Of a DNA stretch of 64,000 nt, positions 23,276-33,832 are shown piece by piece. The DNA comes from Physcia stellaris. Lineage: Eukaryota; Ascomycota; Lecanoromycetes; Caliciales; Physciaceae. Within the stretch, counting starts at the first letter, position 1. Every line of letters begins with the position of its first letter. Made by a program: the position numbers and the translations under genes. Where the stretch lies: NCBI GenBank assembly GCA_018902385.1, contig JABSSW010000022.1, positions 186,001 through 250,000 on the forward strand, in the 5' to 3' direction. The notes beneath the pieces are model-generated. The model was not told the DNA's origin. It searched no databases and saw nothing but the letters and a program-made list of their open reading frames with translations.

Positions 23276-26200
23276 TTGCATGCTAGAATCGTGCTCGGTG
23301 TCCGGCAGACCACCTCGCTTGTTGACTCGGTCTACAATACTTCCGTATTGACTCCAGGATGCGTTCCACATCGAGGTCGACCAGGTGCGTTCCACACCAA
23401 ATGCCCGGCCAGATGCGTTCCACACCGATGGTCCGGTCAGGGCTGTCCTGCAATAGCAACGTCCCTTCTAATGCCAATGCGAGCGTGATGTACCAGAAGT
23501 AGCTAATTTCTGCCCCACAACTGCACACGGGACTTACGCCAATGGACGGGTTCAAGCACTGAGAGCCGTCGCCATTGCTTACATCAGGTTCGTGGACATG
23601 CTCCTGCGTAGCCACCTTCATGAAGGCCGACTCGAGGATTGTTGCACTATCCAATACTACTGTACTCGTCGGGTGCCCACGTCTGGTGCACGTCCGAGAG
23701 CAGAAACGAGGCCGCCGGCATCGCACGTCACTCGTTGTTAGGAGCCCGAACTCGCAACTCCCCTTCGAAGATTACCCGGATGCGCGATATCCTTCATGAA
23801 GCTCGTACCCGAAGGCGTACTCGCTCCATTGGCTTGACCTTCGCATGCTGCTTGGGCCGCACCGAAATGACTTGGAGGGCCACTATAGCCGTGACCTCCT
23901 CGCCTAGCAGGCTCGATTTGATCGAGACGTCTGCAGAGACCGTTGCAACCATGTGCCATCAGACTGGCGATTGCTTCAGTTTCTCCCTCAGTGGCCTCCT
24001 AGTCGGATCGCCTAGAATCGATGACGTGGTCGCTCATCGTGCTTGCCGGGGTTTCGGTGATATTGTGGCCAGAGTCCCTTGTGGGCTCGTTGTATTGCAG
24101 CAGTCATCTTAGCGAGAAGTATGACTTATTGCTTCGTTCTGGGCGTCGGTCTTCACGCGGACGGTCTAGCCGAATCGAACTGCTGCAGAATAGATGCCTT
24201 CAGAATACGCTTCGCCGGCGTTTATAAGCTTGATTGTTTCGACATTTGCTTCGTTCTCCATGTGGAGTACTTCGAGAATTTCACATTCCTGGAAGTAGCC
24301 TGTCGCTTCTATGGCAATCCGTTTGGCTGCATCTGCACGCTCAACGGGAAGACGAACTATAACGTATAGATCAAGGTATTCCGCCAGGAATCTATTTGCA
24401 GGCAAATTAGCGAGACAGGAGTAGGTGTACTCAACAACCTGGTTCAGCGCGCCGCGTGGCGATTATACTCTGCTCCAGACGAAGCCTGCTGCATGCCGCA
24501 ACCGTATGAGGCCTTGCAGCTGCGAGACCTGTTGCGTGTGCAACCATACGGCCTGTACGGGTAGTGGCCTTCGCCGGGCGATTAATGGCCAGATAGTTCA
24601 TACAGGCGGAGCCTGCTGTACGCTGCACCCCTTTCGTCTGTATAGCATGCAAGACCGTCGCCGGGCAGTCAGACGATAGAATTAACGCCTTCGCCGAGCG
24701 ATTTCTGATCAGGTGGCAGATTGATGCCCTCATATGAGGTGACAGAATCGAGAGGCCTAATAAGGCCGTCTTTGGTGCTTGTACGGTATACCTCCTTGCT
24801 CGGCTTCAGCGATAGGGGTAGGAGGGACGAGCGATCTGGTGAGATCGTTGCCTAGATACTCAATCAAGTATACCCCCAATACTGTTAGCCATCTTTCGAT
24901 AGAAAGTAGATAGGACTAAGGGGTGATTTCTTGCCCGGTTGCGAGCTGTGTAGCATGCTCGTGACCTATTGCGGACTCGTTAGACATATCGTATGCCCGT
25001 TAGGTCTATTGCGAGCCTGTCGTAGGCCCATTGCGCAAGTGATATGTCCGCCAGGTCCATTATCTGTCAGATTCAGGAGTCTTGTTGTGAGTTCCTTTTG
25101 GAAATATCTTGATCTCCGATAGGGCTAGACCTATGCGAGCTCATTGCTCAAGATGCGCTTCATGCGGAGCCGTATCCTCGCTACGATGTACTCGTACGAA
25201 TACACCGAAGGTCCTATACTGGCTATAGGTAATAGAACCGACTGGTTCTTCCGGCTCGAGGTGCTCGAAACGGTTTATGATGGAGAGACTTTGCATTGAA
25301 GGATGCCAAGACCGAATTTTGGCCGATATATTCACTCTGGCCTTGTTGCATCTAGGGCAGTTCCACGAAATAGATCAATACAGTTCAACCCCTAGAAGCA
25401 TCTGCGGCTGTCCATGTTCAAGGCTGATACTTGTACGAAACAGACGTCAATGACCTGAATTGGCTGCTGTCCAATGCCGCAGTATCGTTGCTAGGGGCCT
25501 GAAGCGAAACTGTTCGAATTCAGTAAGACATTACTTCCCAGACTGACCTCTCGGCTGCTATTGTAACTAGCCATGCGGGACTTCTTGCGACAATGCTTGG
25601 TGATAATGCCAGCAAAGCTCGTCGTCGAGAGCCCATTGCTGCTATGACTTATTGGGAGCTCCACTATGTGATGTGGACTTGACTGGCCGTGGCCAAATGG
25701 CCCAATTTGTTGTTCGTCCTTCAGAACGACTCAGGGGAATCCATAGTCTCGATGCTGGAAGCAGTAAAGGATCTTTGCAGAGCCAGCATCTTCACACAGA
25801 AAGAATACGATCTGAAGATATCTTCGCAGCCGTATTAGGTGCGAATCAGGCTTGCTACATTCGCAGCTTCGGCTTGACTGGATGCTTGTTAGCATTAGCG
25901 AATCTGGGTATCTTACCGCCTTTTTGAGCTTGAACTGCGTTGTATCCATACGATACCGCAGCCATTGAAGGAGTTCCTGTTCAGCCCAGCATCCGACCAA
26001 TTTGGGGAATGCTCTTGATACCCTGCAGTGGGAGCGAGGCGGTCGAAACCATTGCTCTTGAATTGTTCATGGTATCCATGCAATTCTGCAGCCGTCAAGG
26101 AGTTCTTGCTCACGCCGTCGTCCGCCCTTGTTGAGGCCAGTATTCAACCTGCTCTTGTGACTGTATTGATGTCCTAGCCCTTTATGCTCTGCGGTGGGAG

Positions 26201-26714
26201 TAAGGAGGCCAGAGCCGTTGTTCTCGAGTGGTTCTTCGATGGCTTGAATGGAGATCCATTTCGCATGGGAGCTCTGGCAAGCTGCGCAGGCTTTTCCACC
26301 CATCTTGACGTCCTTGGCCTACCGTTACTGCTATGGGCAGCCGAGGCCTTGGAACAATTGGCGCTTGTCGCTGGAGACGCCGATGAGACCGAATGGCTGA
26401 AGCCACGTGTGCAGGCTTGTTGTACTGAGGTGGCTTGCATTCGCAGCTCTGCCCTGAAGCCTCCAGCTTCTTCGAGCTCGTGCTTGCTTCCTAGACGGAA
26501 CAATAGGTGATAGCAGGGCAGCACAATCAGCCAGGATTGCGATACTTAGCTGTATAGGGTAGATTCTTCATCCCAGGCCTGCTTCTCGTCCAGACTCTCG
26601 TAGAATCGATACCTCGTCCGAATCGATCGCCGAGGACGTCGTAGTGCATTCAGCCGTTGAACTGCTAGCTATACACGAGTGGTGCTAACCTGCTGGTTAT
26701 TGTAGTTATTAGAA

Positions 26715-27005
26715 TGTAAGGGGCATGGCACCAGAGATGTATAGCAGAGACAATAGTATGACTAGACTAATAACTGCAGAACTAATTGCCTTGCAGGCCT
26801 CGCAGTATATACTCGTTCTGTCTGTTGAATTGTACGAGCCCCTGAGCCCCTGCGCATGAATATCTAGCCGATATGCGATATGGGTGCCGGGTGGCTAGTA
26901 TGGTGAAACTGGCCGTCTCGTGGGTTGGTGTTTCGAACCTGCTTGGCCTGAATCCTTGGCAACCGGGATCCGGCCCGCACTGCCTTGGACCCTGAGTTCC
27001 TTACA
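26715..27005 (-). repeat. Gypsy 3 5' LTR
   Basis: 291 bp with the same termini as the left copy. The single mismatch with it (CCTGAATCC here) is itself a G-to-A change after G, the same context as the mutations in the older elements. The AAGTT duplication follows at 27006-27010. Confidence 0.95.
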
Positions 27006-27010
27006 AAGTT

Positions 27011-27285
27011 TTTCGAATTACTCGTACAGTAAATAGAAAGAAAATCTTTCACAAACTGATAAAACGAAAAATAGAATAAAGTGAAATGAAAGTTTTTCAC
27101 AATCAAATGAGTAGCATTGACGTCAAGACTCACAACATCAACAAACAAAAGCGAAAGCGACAAAAAAACTAAAAAAACTGATAGATTTGCGTGCAATGCA
27201 GATTGCAAAACTGACAAAATCTTGATGATGTTGCTGCAATAAATGATGCAAACAACAGCTGATGTGATAAATGATGTTATCAAAT
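27011..27285 (-). other. Gypsy 1 5' leader, right of gypsy 3
   Basis: AT-rich gypsy 1 DNA between the gypsy 3 target site and the gypsy 1 5' LTR. It should contain the primer binding site just left of 27286, but no tRNA-complementary motif is recognisable after mutation. Confidence 0.5.
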
Positions 27286-27475
27286 TGTCAAGAACAATGT
27301 GTGAAAAAATGTAAAAAGTTTGATTGCTAATTTTACGAAAAAGTTTCGAAATATATACTGTAAAGTTATGATGACAAATGACTTATCTTTCAACGACAAA
27401 CACGTCTAATTCTCAGATTCTGTCATTGACAATCGCCAGACAGATTTTCGTCTCATAGTCGACAGACTTCTAACA
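27286..27475 (-). repeat. Gypsy 1 5' LTR
   Basis: 190 bp; pairs with 6874-7063. The right target duplication GCGAA is at 27476-27480. Confidence 0.9.
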
Positions 27476-27847
27476 GCGAACGAGAAATAAAAGAAAAAAA
27501 AACGTTGTTTTACATCAAAATTGATTTGATTTTTTCGCGAATTTCATGTCATGCAAATAAAATCGAAAATCGAAAACATATTTTGATTCAAAAATTTCGA
27601 ATTCGTAATTTTCGATTTGAAGTCAAAAAACGTTATGCGACATGAAAAACATCGAAATAATTACATGATTTTGCATTCAAATTGTTTTGTTTTTTTGCGA
27701 ACATTTCATTGATTTTAATTTATTTAATACATAAAATTTATTCATTGCATTCAATTCGCATGCAAAAATTCGAAATTCGTGTCTTGTACAGAAAAAATAG
27801 ATTTATTCGTCATTTTAAATGATTTTTTTTTCATCGATATTTTCAAT

Positions 27848-28870
27848 CTAATGAATCGTAATATTTGCATGCGAGAAATGATTTTTAATCGTTTTCGAAT
27901 TATTGCATGTTTCAATCGTTTGACGAAATATTGTTTCGAATTGATTTTCGTTCACAAAAACGTCGTTATAATAGCGTTTCAAATGAGCTTTGAACATCGA
28001 AAAGAATTTTTCAATAAAATTGAAATTTGAAAAATAAAAAAAAAAATAGAAAATTCGAACATCGTGTTTCGCGCACAAATTTCGAACGTCACGATGATAA
28101 TGTATTGAAACATTATTCATTATTAAAATCGATCGAAATTTTGAAAATGAATTACAACGAAAAAAAATTTTTGTTTTAAAAATCATTCAAACAAAATTTG
28201 ATTAAAATCGTTTTGAACGATGTGATAAATGAATATATCGTTTTTGATGTACACGAGAAATAAATTGAATCGTTTCGAACGTTTAACAAATCGAATAATT
28301 CGAAAAATGATTTCATAAACAAATCATTCATTTTTGCGATGTAAAATATGTTCATTATTCGCGATTTCGTTTAAAAAGCATAATTGATCGTTTTTTAATG
28401 ACATCAAAAATAACATGTATTCGTTGCGACATATTTGAAAACGTTTCAAAACGATTCGTTGAAATTTTTTTGTTGATATCATAATGTTTTAAAATTTTCG
28501 AAACAATGAATTCGTTGCACACAATGTTTCAGTCATCGAACAAATATATTATCATTTCATTCAAATATGTTCACGATCGATTCAGAAAATAATTTTTCAA
28601 TTTTTTGATCACGAAAACGTCGATTAAAAGTTTTGAATCAAAACGTTCATGAAAAACGATATGTTGATCGTATTTTTTCAAATTTCGTCGAATTTTTTTG
28701 ACAACGAAAATTTCACATCTTTCGATGTTTCGTATAGTTTCGATAAACAAATTTCGATGAATATAATATTCAATGCGATTCTTGCAGATTTCGTTGAAAA
28801 AAAAAAACATTATTCACGACGATAAGATTTGCAACAACGAAAAAAATTGCGATCGAAACGATCACGATGT
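27848..28870 (-). pseudogene. Mutated Tc1/mariner-type (DDE_3) transposase
   Basis: Two minus-strand fragments make up most of a ~340-residue transposase. The N-terminal piece (28810-28571) has the helix-turn-helix-like ETIRNIERCEIFVVKKIRRN. The C-terminal piece (28186-27848) contains SILIMNNVSIHYHRDVRNLC, DVRIFYFFFYFSNFNFIEKF and FFSMFKAHLKRYY, matching the DDE_3 core in which the second catalytic residue is the D of MDN and the third lies in the FNPIEEFF segment. Here MDN reads MNN (codon 28115-28117), so the catalytic Asp is lost. Typical proline positions (LPPYSP) have become Phe/Ser through CC-to-TT changes. Not functional. Confidence 0.8.
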
Positions 28871-28932
28871 CTAATCGTTAAAACGTGTTGAAACATTGAT
28901 TTGAACGATTTACGAGCAATTCAGGAAAATGT

Positions 28933-29043
28933 GTGAGTTATTGAGGCCGAAAAGGTCGATTTTATCGATTTGGCATGCAGAGATAAAAAAAAAAAAGTTG
29001 CATTTCAGGTTTTCGCGCGGGCGCGGGAAGATGCAAGCCGAGG
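28933..29043 (-). repeat. Right terminal inverted repeat of DNA transposon
   Basis: Reverse complement of 4757-4867 with ~111 bp alignable. It retains more C residues than the left copy, so it is closer to the ancestral sequence. It ends CCGAGG at 29043, followed by TTA and normal-composition DNA. Confidence 0.85.
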
Positions 29044-29197
29044 TTAATATGCCCCGCCCCCACTAGAGATTTTTTCTTCGGGAGCGATTGGAGGTCTATT
29101 CTACAATACGTAGACATCCAGTATTTCAGACACTCTGCGCGTCTACTTTCTTCGATTAGATCTCCTGTAGGGGTCAACACCACCGACAAACCTCACC

Positions 29198-30142
29198 ATG
29201 CCATACCCCGAGACTTTGAAGGAGAAGCCGAAGTGCATCTTCTTCACAGACTTCGATGGCACCATAACCCTTAAGGACAGTGAGCAAAGCGGCCAAGCCC
29301 CTTTTGATGACAACTTCTGATAAGAAGCACAGGCAATGATTGGATGGTAACAACCTCCTCAGCGCCTTCATTTGTTCCAAGCTCATTATATAAGACAGAT
29401 AACCTAGGCTTTGGCGAAGAGCAGAGAAAGCAAGGCAATCTTGACACGCTGGAGGGAAGAGTGACGTTCAGGTGAGATTCTGTGGTATGGCCGATTGGTG
29501 GGTCAACTGCGTGGCCATCTTTGCTGATCGAGATTCTAGGGATTCTTTCCAGGACATGATCAACAGCATCAAGACCCCTTTCCCAGAGTGCATTCGATTG
29601 CTTTGCGAAAACATAACACTTGACCCTGGATTCAGCGACTTCTACAAGTGGTCAAGAGAAGCGAAGGTTCCAGTCATAGTTCTCTCCTCCGGCATGACAC
29701 CAATCATTCGCGCTTTGCTTGTTCATCTTATCGGACCTGAAGCGAACGATATCGAGATCGTCTGTAATGAGGTAGTCGACAGACCAGGAATGACCAAAGA
29801 CCAAGAAGGCGGATGGAACATCAAGTACCATGATGACAGCGATTTCGGCCACGACAAGTCCTTAACGATTCGGCCATATGCAAAGCACATTGGCGAGCAT
29901 CCAGAAGAGGGGAAGCCAATCCTATTCTATGCTGGAGACGGCGTCTCAGACCTATCAGCTGCGCGAGAGACAGATCTTCTATTCGCCAAGAAGGGTCACG
30001 GTACGCAATTCCTCTGTGAACGTGGCGAGTGGATTCTGACTTGCTGGCCTTAGACTTAGTAACCTACTGCGAGCGTGAAGGGATTCCATTCACGGTGTTT
30101 GAGGATTGGAAGTCTATTCTCAGTCAGACAAGAGATATCTAG
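29198..30142 (+). CDS. HAD-superfamily phosphatase, PYP1 (YNL010W)-like
   Basis: Five exons: 29198-29279, 29333-29346, 29395-29471, 29540-30000, 30054-30142; all GT..AG and in phase, 240 residues. HAD motif I is FFTDFDGTITLKD near the start. The family sequence SNDWMTDNLGFGEEQR spans exons 1-3. Motif II is VLSSGM and motif IV is YAGDGVSDLSAA. Length and layout match the phosphoserine-phosphatase-like HAD group that includes yeast YNL010W (Pyp1, a polyol-phosphate phosphatase). It probably removes phosphate from small sugar-alcohol phosphates in the cytosol; the exact substrate is inferred only. Exon 2 is 14 nt. The start codon lies 155 bp from the transposon end, so the transposon sits at the edge of its promoter. 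Confidence 0.88.
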
Positions 30143-30708
30143 TAAGCAGAAACATCCTCAGAGAGATCCAAGAAGCGGTGGCTAATTGAGATTCTGTACC
30201 AGTGACGGAAAGGCTACGCTCAAGGACATCTCCGTGACGAGCTGAATAAGTCTCGAAGAAAGATTGTCGAAAAACGCTGTGATAAGAACGAGAGGAAATG
30301 TTACCACCTCTGGGCGAATGTTTGGGAAATATATAGAGATAGAGGATCGGTCCCTTAGGGAATTATTCATAGACGTCGTGATTAGGATAGAAATGAGATA
30401 AAATGTGAAGAATCAGCTACCTATGCAAACCCTTTACCAGGGCGCTGGACTCAGGGAGCAGGCTCAAAGTTGCAGGCTGATTCCACCTGACAATTGACTT
30501 TATTTACGGTGTCGGTTTCCTGTAGTCTGATAGTACGTAGTATACGACAGCCTCGACGCGCCCAAAGATGCCCGTGTCAATAGATCCCCAATTACCCAAA
30601 GTGAACTAGTGGATTTGTCCGAAAAACCCGTCTCCCAAAGCAATACGATACTCAACTCCACGCGAACGACCAGAATCCCGACTTCGACTCACCACCACAA
30701 CACCAACC
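30143..30708 (+). promoter_or_regulatory. Intergenic region upstream of mitochondrial S12 gene
   Basis: No gene seen. Contains the 3' side of the phosphatase gene and the promoter side of the S12 gene, both on the plus strand. The ~100 bases before 30709 are C/A-rich (ACCACCACAACACC), as in many fungal leaders. Confidence 0.4.
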
Positions 30709-31477
30709 ATGCCTCCCATCCTGCCCACCATCCTATCCCGCGCCATCAAGCGCCCCAGTACATTCCCCATCACCAGCCGCCCCACCCTTCCCACCTCCCC
30801 GCTCCCCCAAACCCACGCCTTCTCCACCTCCCCCTCCCTCGCCGCAACCCTGATGCAAGTCCTCCGCAGCCCCCGAGTACCCCAGCGAGCGCGGCACACC
30901 ACCTCCCCCGCGCTCAAGAACCGCCCGCAGATGAAGGCCGTGTGTCTCAAGGTCACGACGACGAAGCCGAAGAAGCCGAATTCGGGGGAGAGGAAGATCG
31001 CGAGGGTGCGTTTGAGTAGTGGGAAGGCGGTGCAGGCTTATATCCCTGGGGAGGGTGAGTTTTGGATCTTTGTTGTTTTGGTGAGGAGGGTGGGAAGGGG
31101 CATGCGGGTTGGGGGATAGTGGGGAAGGGGAAGGGGGAGGCTAATATGGACGATGGGTAGCCCTCGCTCGGTTTTGGGACAGTGGATTTTGGGATGAAGA
31201 GATGTGGTTATGGCAGGAAGCGATTAAGTCTGAATGCTAATGTGTGATGTATAGGACACAATGTTCAACAGCATAGTGTGGTCTTAGTTAGAGGTGGACG
31301 AAGTCAGGATTGCCCAGGGGTTCGATACCATCTTGTGAGAGGGGCAATGGACTTGGTGAGCTGCCTTCTGTTGACGTTAGCACGAACGTTGTGACTGACG
31401 GATCGTATCAGGGTGGTGTTGGAAATCGTATAACGGCAAGGTCGAAATATGGGACGAAGAAGCCCAAAACCGGGTAA
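30709..31477 (+). CDS. Mitochondrial small-subunit ribosomal protein uS12m
   Basis: Exons 30709-31054, 31255-31355, 31412-31477; 170 residues. An N-terminal stretch of ~50 residues rich in Arg, Ser, Thr and Pro is a likely mitochondrial targeting peptide. The S12 core follows: [67 protein letters not shown]. The C-terminus [11 protein letters not shown] is diagnostic of S12. The protein acts at the decoding centre of the mitochondrial ribosome. The first intron is 200 bp, longer than most in the window. The family identification is certain; the exact cleavage site of the leader is not visible. Confidence 0.95.
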
Positions 31478-31727
31478 CTGCGTCTTGGATATTATCAGAC
31501 GGACTTGGCTTGGGTCAGAGGTATTTGAGGTTGCATAGCGTCTGGAGTTAATGGGGTGAAATCTGTACTATTGTAATACAGCACTTATGTACATTCAAAG
31601 GATATGAAGAGGCAAGTAGGCCATGATCCTAAGCGCCTTTTACCAGAACGGATGCAACGCCTTTTCCCGTAGCCACATAGCCAAGGGCCCCTATGAAATT
31701 AAAATCCATAGGTCTGAAGTACACTAC

Positions 31728-33167
31728 CTAATCCTTTTGGTCCTCCCAGCCTTCTGGCTTTTCCATCTTGTTGACTTTGAACCACTTTGAAGTACCTTGA
31801 ACATTGATTCAGTACAGGAGATAGCACAAATGCAAAGAGTTGACTTACAAGAATATCCTTTCCAATCAAAATTGTCTTTGGGATTGCAATGACACTTCAG
31901 ATCCAATCTTTTCTGGTCCCCCGTTGGGCAATGCGTGAAGGGCACATGATAGTAAGCGATATCATTGAAAAAATGGATTTCTTCCTTTTTCAGTGTCAGA
32001 GCTGCGGCGATTGAGTGTACTGGAGCATCTCCCCAGCGTTCATAGAAAAATCCGCCGTCTTTATCCAGCTGTTCGAAATAGTCTAGATAGGCTGGTGACC
32101 TCAGCCAATCGAGATTGCCAATCTCAAAATTGGACCACTTCGATTTTTGTCAGTTGTGCATAAGAAGAAGTAATCAGAACAACTCACAAAATGGCAATGG
32201 TTGTAGGTTTCTCCATCGTCGTCGCTTAACCAATCCAACGCGTTGCCCTTGACAAGATGTTCCGGATGTTTTTGCATGTAGGTCTTAGTACTATCCCAAA
32301 GAGTCTCAATTGTCTCGACATATTCATACAGACTCAGCACGAAGCTATATTTCTTCTTGTTGTCTGCCATGAATTTGAAGGGATCGTAGGCGATGTCGCA
32401 GTAGAGCTCGATGCTAGGCTCCACGCGCCAATACCATTCGAACTTATTCATGATAGGTTGACGGAAGAAGAACCCGGATTCAAAACGGCACATATGCCTG
32501 TAACTGACAGAATCTCCATAGATAATTTTCTTCTCGGCCATCTTTTCCCTGACTTGGCGTGCTTTCTCTTGATCAATGAAATCAGGGTACGACCAGTGCT
32601 CCTCCGGAATCTCCTCATAATGTGTGGTGCCAGATATGAGCGCCGAGGTGACCTTCTTGAAAGTCGAATCGAACGGCTTGTCATTAAGAAAAACCCAATC
32701 ATAGTGATAATTTCTATTGAACCGATCCTCGACTTGGCGGATTGACTTCACTATTTCCCAAAGATCCGAGTTTCTCGCCAGGGTGACAAAGGTAGCATTC
32801 ATTTTCCCTCCCGTGGATGCTGCTGGTGAAAGGTCAGTCGAAGGCTTCGGCGTAGTTGGAGCTACAGATTCTGCGGGCTTTGCGGATACTGCGGGAGCTT
32901 CTGTATTTGAGAGTTGTCCATTCAAGGCACCTGGCTTCTCTCCCCCAACTTCCTCTGCGGTGGGCCCTTCAGTTGAACCTTTCCAATTAAAGCCCTTTGT
33001 CGGGACTGCGGGTAAAGCTGGTCGAGGTATTGAGGATGAAGATATGAAGTATAGTATCATGACCCCCTTGAAGGTCAACACATGACGGTACCAATGGGGT
33101 CAAGAGGCGTACTTACAAAGAAAGCGAATAGAACATATCGTAAGATTCTCGAAGATCCAGCGGCCAT
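31728..33167 (-). CDS. Alpha-1,2-mannosyltransferase, KRE2/MNT1 family (GT15)
   Basis: Golgi type II membrane enzyme that adds alpha-1,2-mannose to O- and N-linked glycans using GDP-mannose. Exons on the minus strand: 33167-33117, 33066-32188, 32137-31849, 31795-31728; 428 residues. A short cytosolic start ([10 protein letters not shown]) is followed by a signal anchor ([17 protein letters not shown]) that spans the first intron, then a Pro/Ala/Thr-rich stem. The catalytic domain shows [58 protein letters not shown] and [20 protein letters not shown], ending [15 protein letters not shown]. These blocks are characteristic of GT15. Which paralogue (KRE2, KTR) cannot be decided here. Confidence 0.93.
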
Positions 33168-33832
33168 GGTGGCTGGAGCTTCGCCTTTCGGCGATATGCG
33201 AACGTCTGGTTTGCCTATTTTGGCCGTCGAAGACACACAAGGTGGTTGATAGAGAGGCGGAATCTCAACGCTTTATATCATAAGTGCGCTTTGACGTCTT
33301 TTTAACTTCGGACAACCGTGGTGAGTCCGACGAGGAACCTCCCGTGAAAACTACGTTTGCACCAACGCGCAGCGCGAAGTCGTAGATACGATATGAGTAT
33401 ACAATGGAGAGAACGGTAGATGGTCCTTTTAAAGAATGTAGTTTAAGGTGCCCCTTGCTTCGACATAGAACTAATTCAGCCCCCTGACAACTTGAAAGAC
33501 ACGTATCGGCACTCGGCGAAACCTTTTGCCTAGCGTATAATCTTCTTGCTACCCACCACTTTGAGTCTGCGGCGACATTCAATCGGGCCTGACACCAAAC
33601 CGTCATTACCAACTCTCATTACTCGTGTTATACAGTTTTTGTCGATCCAGATCTGTGAAGCCTGACTTCACCTGCAAATTCACACACTCTTACAGTCTTG
33701 TCCAATCCTCTCATTTCCGTAGGAAATCTGCATAGCAAACATATAAGTGCATTCGACGAAATACGCACGTCTTTGATCATTCACAGCCAATACAAGTGGA
33801 AGCGCGTTTTTGTTCCTTTTTTGAACTTGATC
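33168..33832. promoter_or_regulatory. Divergent promoter between the mannosyltransferase gene and PAT1
   Basis: The two flanking genes start in opposite directions 665 bp apart. I see no gene inside; short frames overlap here but lack family features. Confidence 0.55.

Larger units (their letters stand above)
21047..26714 (-). pseudogene. Gypsy 3 interior, remnants of a gypsy polyprotein
   Basis: GC content is near half, unlike the mutated neighbours. Minus-strand remnants can be matched in places to gypsy 2. The segment near 22380-22440 reads EAFKQQAHRSNYDTTLMR in the position of the integrase C-terminus. The segment near 25200 (YRTFGVFVRVHRSED) resembles the region next to the protease. 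These are linked by small insertions, deletions and stops. Several internal duplications (21127-21260, 21727-22270, 22800-23270) replace what should be integrase and RT sequence. I cannot place a catalytic box. Confidence 0.6.
20756..27005 (-). mobile_element. Gypsy 3: young LTR element with decayed interior
   Basis: 6250 bp with 291 bp LTRs (20756-21046, 26715-27005) and a five-base duplication AAGTT (20751-20755, 27006-27010). The LTRs differ at one base (GG versus GA within CCTGGATCC), so insertion was recent. Base composition is ordinary, in sharp contrast with the surrounding gypsy 1 DNA. It is related to gypsy 2 (shared LTR blocks, similar leader containing CACTCGTGTATA, alignable 3' region). 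The 5.7 kb interior has no frame longer than ~157 codons and no clear RT or integrase box, so it could not supply its own proteins. Confidence 0.9.
6874..27475 (-). mobile_element. Gypsy 1: Ty3/gypsy LTR retrotransposon, mutated and twice interrupted
   Basis: Bounded by 190 bp LTRs (6874-7063 and 27286-27475) that begin TGTCAAGAAC and end TCTAACA, with a five-base target duplication GCGAA (6869-6873 and 27476-27480). The element reads on the minus strand, so its 5' LTR is the right-hand one. In element order: leader, [gypsy 3], Gag relic, C2H2 finger, [gypsy 2], protease region, reverse transcriptase, RNase H, integrase, 3' LTR. Without the two insertions it would be ~7.7 kb. All coding parts are broken by stops and substitutions of the CpC/CpT transition type. 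Confidence 0.9.
4757..29043 (-). mobile_element. Tc1/mariner-type DNA transposon, split by nested gypsy elements
   Basis: The outer shell of the repeat block. Its two ends are ~111 bp inverted repeats beginning CCTCGGCTTGCATCTTC. They are flanked on the left by TTA (4754-4756) and on the right by TTA (29044-29046), consistent with the TA target duplication of Tc1/mariner elements, although a three-base TTA duplication cannot be excluded. A transposase relic lies on the minus strand in the right arm (about 28870-27848). Removing the gypsy 1 insertion leaves ~3.7 kb (4757-6868 plus 27481-29043 and one target copy). That is long for the superfamily, whose members are usually 1.3-2.5 kb. The whole shell is AT-rich and mutated by CpC/CpT transitions. 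Confidence 0.8.

Noticed and set aside
20756-27005. Gypsy 3 as horizontally acquired DNA because of its higher GC
   Set aside because: Its LTR and 3' region align with gypsy 2 once the CpY transitions are allowed for, so the GC difference is explained by lack of mutation.
4757-29043. AT-rich block as a centromere core or a mitochondrial insertion
   Set aside because: Composition alone suggested it, but LTRs, target duplications, inverted repeats and gypsy protein relics explain the block. No mitochondrial genes were recognised.
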